From: Vibrio ishigakensis
GTDB lineage: Bacteria; Pseudomonadota; Gammaproteobacteria; Enterobacterales; Vibrionaceae
Reading direction: 5' to 3'
DNA: 64,000 nt
NCBI RefSeq assembly: GCF_024347675.1
Contig: NZ_AP024881.1
Coordinates: 558,001 to 622,000, forward strand
The position numbers were made by a program, and so were the translations under genes. Below the pieces are notes generated by a model that had not been told where the DNA came from, did no database searches, and saw only the letters and a program-made list of their open reading frames with translations. This document shows positions 59,330 to 64,000 of this stretch, in pieces (within the stretch, counting starts at the first letter, position 1; each line of letters starts with the position of its first letter).

Positions 59330-59374
59330 TGGCCGCTAGAAATTTATTATATGTAGGGTAATTCTTAGCGGCCA
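59330..59374. repeat. Inverted repeat in the recC-recB spacer
   Basis: TGGCCGCTA (59330-59338) pairs perfectly with TAGCGGCCA (59366-59374), with a further GAA/TTC pairing. The loop is about 20 nt. No T-run follows. It lies directly after the recC stop in a 204-bp spacer and could be an attenuator or an mRNA-stability element. Confidence 0.6.
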
Positions 59375-59530
59375 AAGGTCAGAGAGACCATTTCGTAAAT
59401 TGGCGCAAAGACTACTGGTAAGTGCTCCAGATATCAGTGAGTAGGATCGCAAACTTTCGTTCATCAAACTGTAATCTGGATATGTATTGAAAGGATTTGA
59501 TCCTGGGTCACAAAAATAACTAAGCCTAAT

Positions 59531-62500
59531 ATGAATCAAACAGAAAATATCACGGTAAATCAACTCGACGCGATGACCTTCCCGCTACATGGAATGAGGT
59601 TGATAGAGGCCTCTGCGGGAACGGGCAAGACCTTCACTATCGCAGGCCTGTACCTACGACTGCTTTTGGGACATGGTGATCAAAATAGTGCTCATAGAGC
59701 GCCGCTCACCGTTGAGCAGATCTTGGTAGTGACTTTTACCGAGGCGGCTACGGCTGAGCTTAGAGACCGCATCCGAGCGCGAATTCATCAGGCGCGTATC
59801 GCCTTTAGTCGCGGTCACTCCGATGATCCTGTGATCAAGCCTCTTCTTGAGCAAACCCAAGACATGGATTTAGCCTGTGCCTTGTTGCTCGATGCTGAGC
59901 GTCAGATGGATGAGGCCGCTATCTTTACCATTCACGGTTTCTGTCAGCGTATGCTGACGCAGAATGCGTTTGAATCCGGCAGTCGTTTTTCATCCGAGCT
60001 TATCACCGATGAGAGCGAACTCATGTCTCAGGTGGTAGCCGATTACTGGCGACGAGAGTTCTATCCTCTACCTGAGCCGCTGGTGGACGCGGTGCGTGAG
60101 ATGTGGCGAACCCCAGAAGCGCTGTTGAAGGTTATCAGAACGCACCTTTCAGGCAGTGAGCGCTTTATCCATGCACCGGGTGGTGCTGATGATCTGGCTA
60201 ACGCTTATAAACAGAGGTTGAGCCAGACTCAGCAGATGAAGGCGAGCTGGCTTGAGGCAAGTGCAGAGGTTGAAAAGATCATTGCTGACTCTGGCATTGC
60301 AAAGAATCCATATAACAAGCGCAACGTGCCTAACTGGGTCAGTAAGCTGGATGATTGGGCGAACAGCAACCCTAACTCTATCCAGAATATCGATGAGCTT
60401 GAGCGCTTTCGCAGCTCGCTTTTGCAAGAGAAAACCAAGAAGGGTAATCCGCCCGAGCATGAGGTGTTCGATAAGATCGAAGCTTTCCTACAATTACCGA
60501 AACTGGAAGTAGAGCAATCCATATTGGCGCATGCGATTCAGGCTTGCCGCTCTAAACTGGCTGAAACCAAGCAAAGGCAACATCAGCTCTCATTTGATGA
60601 TTTGCTGTCACAGCTGGATAAAGCCCTATTAAGCGATGAGCAGGGCTTGTTGTCAGAGCGTATCCGAAGCCTGTTCCCGGTCGCCATGATAGACGAGTTT
60701 CAAGATACCGACCCCCAGCAATACAGTATCTTTAGTCAGCTTTATTCAAACCATCCAGAGTGTGGCTTGTTTATGATTGGAGACCCCAAGCAGGCCATCT
60801 ATGCCTTCCGCGGCGCAGATATCTTTACCTATATCCGAGCGCGTAAAGAGGTGACCTCACACTTCAATCTCACCACCAACTGGCGCTCCAGTAGCGATAT
60901 GGTCGAGGCGAGCAACCTGCTGTTTGAAGAGGCAGAAAAGCCCTTTATCTATGATGATGACATTCCATTTATATCCGTAGATCCAAGTCCAAAAGCAGAC
61001 AAGATGCAGTGGCAGGTCAACGGTGAAAAGCAACCTGCGTTCACTGCTTGGCTGATGGAAGATGAAGCAGGACTCAAGAAAGGCGACTACCTAAGGGAAA
61101 TGGCTTTGGGCACGGCAAACGAGATAGAAAAACTCCTAACCGCATCAGACCAAGGTTTAGCAAAGCTCGATGGAGAGCCTATCCAGCCGCAGAACATTGC
61201 CGTCCTAGTGCGCACAGGTCATGAGGCGAGCATGGTCAGGCAGGCATTGTCTAAGAAAGGTATTGCCAGCGTTTACCTGTCAAATCGAGACAGTGTGTAC
61301 GCCTCTCATGCGGCCCCTGATCTGGCTATGTTCTTGTTTGCTTGTCTGCATAATCATAATGAGAGTGCTATCCGCGCTAGCCTTGGTTGTAAGTTACTGG
61401 GACTGCCTCTTGGTGAGCTGAATGCTTTGCAACAAGATGAGCTGGCTTGGGAGTCGGTTATCAATGAATACGCTGAATATAAGGACTACTGGCAACAGTT
61501 TGGCGTGATGGCCCTTATTAGGCGTTGGATACAGCGTCGTGATTTGGCGCAGAAGCTTAAGGCTGAGTTTGATGGGGAACGCGCCCTCACCGACCTTATG
61601 CACCTCGCAGAGGTGCTGCAGCAGACCTCGGTCGAGATGGAGAGTGACCATGCACTTTTGCGCTGGTTCAACGAGCGTATCGAAACGGCCAATGATGGCA
61701 GTGAAGAGCAAAAGCAGCGTTTGGAATCTGAGCAGAATCTAGTTCAGGTGGTCACCATACACAAATCCAAAGGCCTAGAGTACGACATCATCTTTGTCCC
61801 TTTTGTGAGCTCGTTTAGAGCCTCGAAGGAAGCCATCTATTACGACCCTGAACTGAAAAAGAGTCGCTTTGACCTTGATAATAACGATGAAGGTAAAGCC
61901 GAATCCGAAAAAGAGCGATTAGCCGAGGATTTGCGCTTGCTGTATGTAGCGGTAACGCGCGCGGTTTACGCCTGTTACATGGGACTGGGCGCCTTGAAAG
62001 ATGGCAACAAAAAAGCCCTGTCTACCCATCTAAGCGCCATAGGTTATCTGCTTATCGGAGATGAACCGCAGTCGGCAGATACATTGACCGCTCGTTTGCA
62101 TGAGCTTGAAGATAAATACCCGAGTATCAGAGTGTGTGAGCCACCACAATGGGACGATTGTCTTTACACACCTGCAGCCAAAGACTCGGAGCAAGTGGAA
62201 GCTCAGCAGCTCACAGGCACCATTGACAGAAGTTGGCGCATGACCAGTTACTCAGGACTGGCCTCAGCCGGTAAACACAGCCATTCATCCAGTGCTTTCT
62301 TATCTGGAGAGATAGATATCGATGCGGCCGAGGATAAAGAGCTGATACCTGCTTTAACTGAGAAAAGCATGTTCAATTTTCCTCGCGGTGCGAGACCGGG
62401 CACCTTCTTACATACTTTGTTTGAAGAAGTAGAGTTTACCCAGTCTGCGTTTGATGAAAGCAATAAGAACATCATAGAAAAATTGCTCATAGACGAGCAG

Positions 62501-63088
62501 TTGGAGCCGGAATGGTTACCTATTTTGCAAGGCATGGTCGATACTGTGCTGGCAACCGACTTAGACGGTAATGGTCTTATTCTTAATGGTCTTAAGCCAG
62601 CTCAGAGGTTAGTGGAGATGGAGTTCTTGCTACCTATTGAGAGCTTGACCGCCGAGGGCTTTCATCGCATCACCAGCGAATACGATGAACTCACGGCTAA
62701 GGCTTCGTCTCTCGGCTTTAATCGAGTGCAGGGCATGTTGAAGGGCTTTATCGACCTTGTATTCGAACACCAAGGTAAGTTCTATGTGTTGGACTGGAAG
62801 TCTAATCACCTCGGTGATGAGGCATCAGACTATCACAGCGACAGTCTGAAACAGGCCATGCTTGAGCATAGATACGATGCTCAATACCACATCTATGCAT
62901 TGGCGCTACATCGCTTCTTGCAGGCGCGTATCCCCGATTACGATTATGAGCGTCACTTTGGTGGGGTCTACTATTTATTCCTGCGTGGTATGGATGGTAG
63001 CGGTGAGTATGGGGTGTTTAATGCCAAGCCTAGCCCACTATTACTTGAGGAGTTAGACCAGCATATTCGCGGTGAGGGAGATAAATAG
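59531..63088 (+). CDS. recB: RecBCD subunit RecB (helicase-nuclease)
   Basis: 1185 aa (E. coli 1180). SF1 3'-5' helicase domains with Walker A SAGTGKT (residues 28-34, K33), motif II IDEFQDTDPQQY near 388, motif III GDPKQAIYAFRGAD, motif V HKSKGLEYDIIFVPF near 745, and the nuclease domain with D1088 and K1090 in VLDWKSNHLG (equivalent to E. coli D1080/K1082). The RecB-nuclease Glu/His sites lie upstream in the same domain. No deletion is seen. Its TAG is immediately followed by the recD ATG. Confidence 0.96.
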   Translation: MNQTENITVNQLDAMTFPLHGMRLIEASAGTGKTFTIAGLYLRLLLGHGDQNSAHRAPLTVEQILVVTFTEAATAELRDRIRARIHQARIAFSRGHSDDPVIKPLLEQTQDMDLACALLLDAERQMDEAAIFTIHGFCQRMLTQNAFESGSRFSSELITDESELMSQVVADYWRREFYPLPEPLVDAVREMWRTPEALLKVIRTHLSGSERFIHAPGGADDLANAYKQRLSQTQQMKASWLEASAEVEKIIADSGIAKNPYNKRNVPNWVSKLDDWANSNPNSIQNIDELERFRSSLLQEKTKKGNPPEHEVFDKIEAFLQLPKLEVEQSILAHAIQACRSKLAETKQRQHQLSFDDLLSQLDKALLSDEQGLLSERIRSLFPVAMIDEFQDTDPQQYSIFSQLYSNHPECGLFMIGDPKQAIYAFRGADIFTYIRARKEVTSHFNLTTNWRSSSDMVEASNLLFEEAEKPFIYDDDIPFISVDPSPKADKMQWQVNGEKQPAFTAWLMEDEAGLKKGDYLREMALGTANEIEKLLTASDQGLAKLDGEPIQPQNIAVLVRTGHEASMVRQALSKKGIASVYLSNRDSVYASHAAPDLAMFLFACLHNHNESAIRASLGCKLLGLPLGELNALQQDELAWESVINEYAEYKDYWQQFGVMALIRRWIQRRDLAQKLKAEFDGERALTDLMHLAEVLQQTSVEMESDHALLRWFNERIETANDGSEEQKQRLESEQNLVQVVTIHKSKGLEYDIIFVPFVSSFRASKEAIYYDPELKKSRFDLDNNDEGKAESEKERLAEDLRLLYVAVTRAVYACYMGLGALKDGNKKALSTHLSAIGYLLIGDEPQSADTLTARLHELEDKYPSIRVCEPPQWDDCLYTPAAKDSEQVEAQQLTGTIDRSWRMTSYSGLASAGKHSHSSSAFLSGEIDIDAAEDKELIPALTEKSMFNFPRGARPGTFLHTLFEEVEFTQSAFDESNKNIIEKLLIDEQLEPEWLPILQGMVDTVLATDLDGNGLILNGLKPAQRLVEMEFLLPIESLTAEGFHRITSEYDELTAKASSLGFNRVQGMLKGFIDLVFEHQGKFYVLDWKSNHLGDEASDYHSDSLKQAMLEHRYDAQYHIYALALHRFLQARIPDYDYERHFGGVYYLFLRGMDGSGEYGVFNAKPSPLLLEELDQHIRGEGDK

Positions 63089-64000
63089 ATGAGCAGTATT
63101 GAAACCAAACCGAGCCCTCAGCAATTAGATACGGAGCTTGCTAAAAAGATAAACCAACAAGGCTGGATGGGATGGCTAGAGCTGTTTGCCGAGCTTGGTC
63201 TGCTGCGTCAACTGGATCTGCAATTAGCAAGGTTTCTTGCTAGTAAAGAGCGTGCTATCGACCCAGATGCCACCGCAATCTTGGTTGCGGCTGTCAGCTT
63301 TGAACTCAGCAAGGGGAACAGCTGTTTAAGACTCTCGAATACCTGGTCTCCGCTGGATACCTTTTCTGCCAAACAGCTTGAGTCCCTGATTGCTCCGCAC
63401 CTTCTTGAGGTTGATTGGCAAGCTCATGCTCAAAGCTCGAGCCTCATTAAGAGCCTACCGGAGCAGGAGATGCGTCCGCTGGTGTTTGAGTTTGAGAGCC
63501 TATACCTGCAAAAATATTGGCAATTTGAATCCCAGTTGGCGGCAAAACTAGTTCAGCTTTCCGAGCCGGTAGAGTTAGATGCAAATACCAAGCAGAGTAT
63601 GGCTACTGAGCTAAACAGATTGTTTGCTTGGCAGTGGGGCTTTTTGTTCAAAGACCTGAAAAAGCTAGAGAATGCTAGCGATATCGAGTGGCAGCAGGTT
63701 ATTTGTGAGTCCCTAGATATTGAGCTTGTTGACTTAGTTCCTTGGCAGGACGTTCTTAAGGTTGCCAAGGGGGCGACTCGCTCAGAGGAACTAGCATCGC
63801 TGGCGGATCTCATCCCGCTCAAGGCGTGTAAAAACTATCAAAAAGTGGCGGCGGCTACGGCGCTTCTACGCAGATTGTGTGTTATCTCTGGAGGCCCAGG
63901 TACGGGCAAGACCACCACTGTCTCCAAACTATTGGCGGCGCTAGTAAGCTCAAGCGAAGAGAAACTGAATATCAAGCTAGCCGCACCGACGGGTAAGGCT
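63089..64000 (+). CDS. recD: RecBCD subunit RecD, N-terminal part
   Basis: 304 codons visible; the gene continues past the right edge. N-terminal domain ([21 protein letters not shown], residues about 33-53), then Walker [13 protein letters not shown] near residues 267-278, the motif I of the 5'-3' SF1 helicase. The start ATG directly follows the recB stop, implying translational coupling as in E. coli. Together with recC and recB it forms the RecBCD double-strand-break repair and DNA-degrading complex. Confidence 0.93.
   Translation, partial: MSSIETKPSPQQLDTELAKKINQQGWMGWLELFAELGLLRQLDLQLARFLASKERAIDPDATAILVAAVSFELSKGNSCLRLSNTWSPLDTFSAKQLESLIAPHLLEVDWQAHAQSSSLIKSLPEQEMRPLVFEFESLYLQKYWQFESQLAAKLVQLSEPVELDANTKQSMATELNRLFAWQWGFLFKDLKKLENASDIEWQQVICESLDIELVDLVPWQDVLKVAKGATRSEELASLADLIPLKACKNYQKVAAATALLRRLCVISGGPGTGKTTTVSKLLAALVSSSEEKLNIKLAAPTGKA

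Noticed and set aside
59327-59530. Remnant of ptrA between recC and recB
   Set aside because: The 204-bp gap has no protease-like reading frame; only an inverted repeat is visible.

Overview
The window reads as a Vibrionaceae (Vibrio-type) chromosome. The best evidence is gene order: yjjV, nupC, deoCABD, ytjB/serB, radA and an EF-G-2 gene at the left end, and dapD, yebG and recC-recB-recD at the right end. From memory this matches the backbone of Vibrio chromosome I, and protein lengths and motifs agree. No rRNA, tRNA, CRISPR array or intact transposon was seen.

Layout. (1) 1-1536, minus strand: a truncated envelope protein and an unrecognised secreted acidic protein. (2) 1863-8800: nucleoside uptake and salvage (TatD-family YjjV, NupC, a small XapX-type membrane protein, DeoC, DeoA, DeoB, DeoD). 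Together they import deoxynucleosides, phosphorolyse them and feed deoxyribose-5-phosphate into glycolysis. (3) 8854-14055: ytjB, serB, radA, fusA2. (4) 14155-17087: an AT-rich Wzy_C-type membrane protein tail-to-tail with an acyl-CoA synthetase. (5) 17156-28629: a Tad/Flp pilus locus with an AraC-type regulator, two Flp pilins, prepilin peptidase, a non-canonical AAA+ ATPase, RcpC, RcpA, a small lipoprotein, TadZ, TadA, TadB, TadC and TadD. No TadE/F/G pseudopilin gene is present. (6) 28660-30649: a decayed IS200-type transposase and a second AT-rich Wzy_C-type protein. (7) 30892-49422: a galactoside module. It holds a lacEFGZK-ordered ABC importer with beta-galactosidase, a GH36 alpha-galactosidase, a MATE exporter, galT-galK-galM without galE, a second sugar ABC importer without its own ATPase, and a LacI-family regulator. 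(8) 49866-55847: dicarboxylate/amino-acid symporter, dapD, MarC-family protein, yebG with a LexA box, and a divergent LysR/TDT-transporter pair. (9) 55913-64000: recC, recB and the first part of recD.

Regions 4 to 7 look like accessory DNA inserted into a conserved backbone. The galactoside module forms a coherent route: import of beta- and alpha-galactosides, cytoplasmic hydrolysis, then Leloir metabolism of galactose. Several GTAAACGTTT-type palindromes lie in front of its operons, including a pair 114 bp apart around the galT promoter that recalls the E. coli gal operator pair. The Tad locus is the other main system. Its extra AAA+ ATPase, missing pseudopilins and flanking Wzy_C proteins are the least conventional features here. 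All calls come from reading the sequence without database searches.
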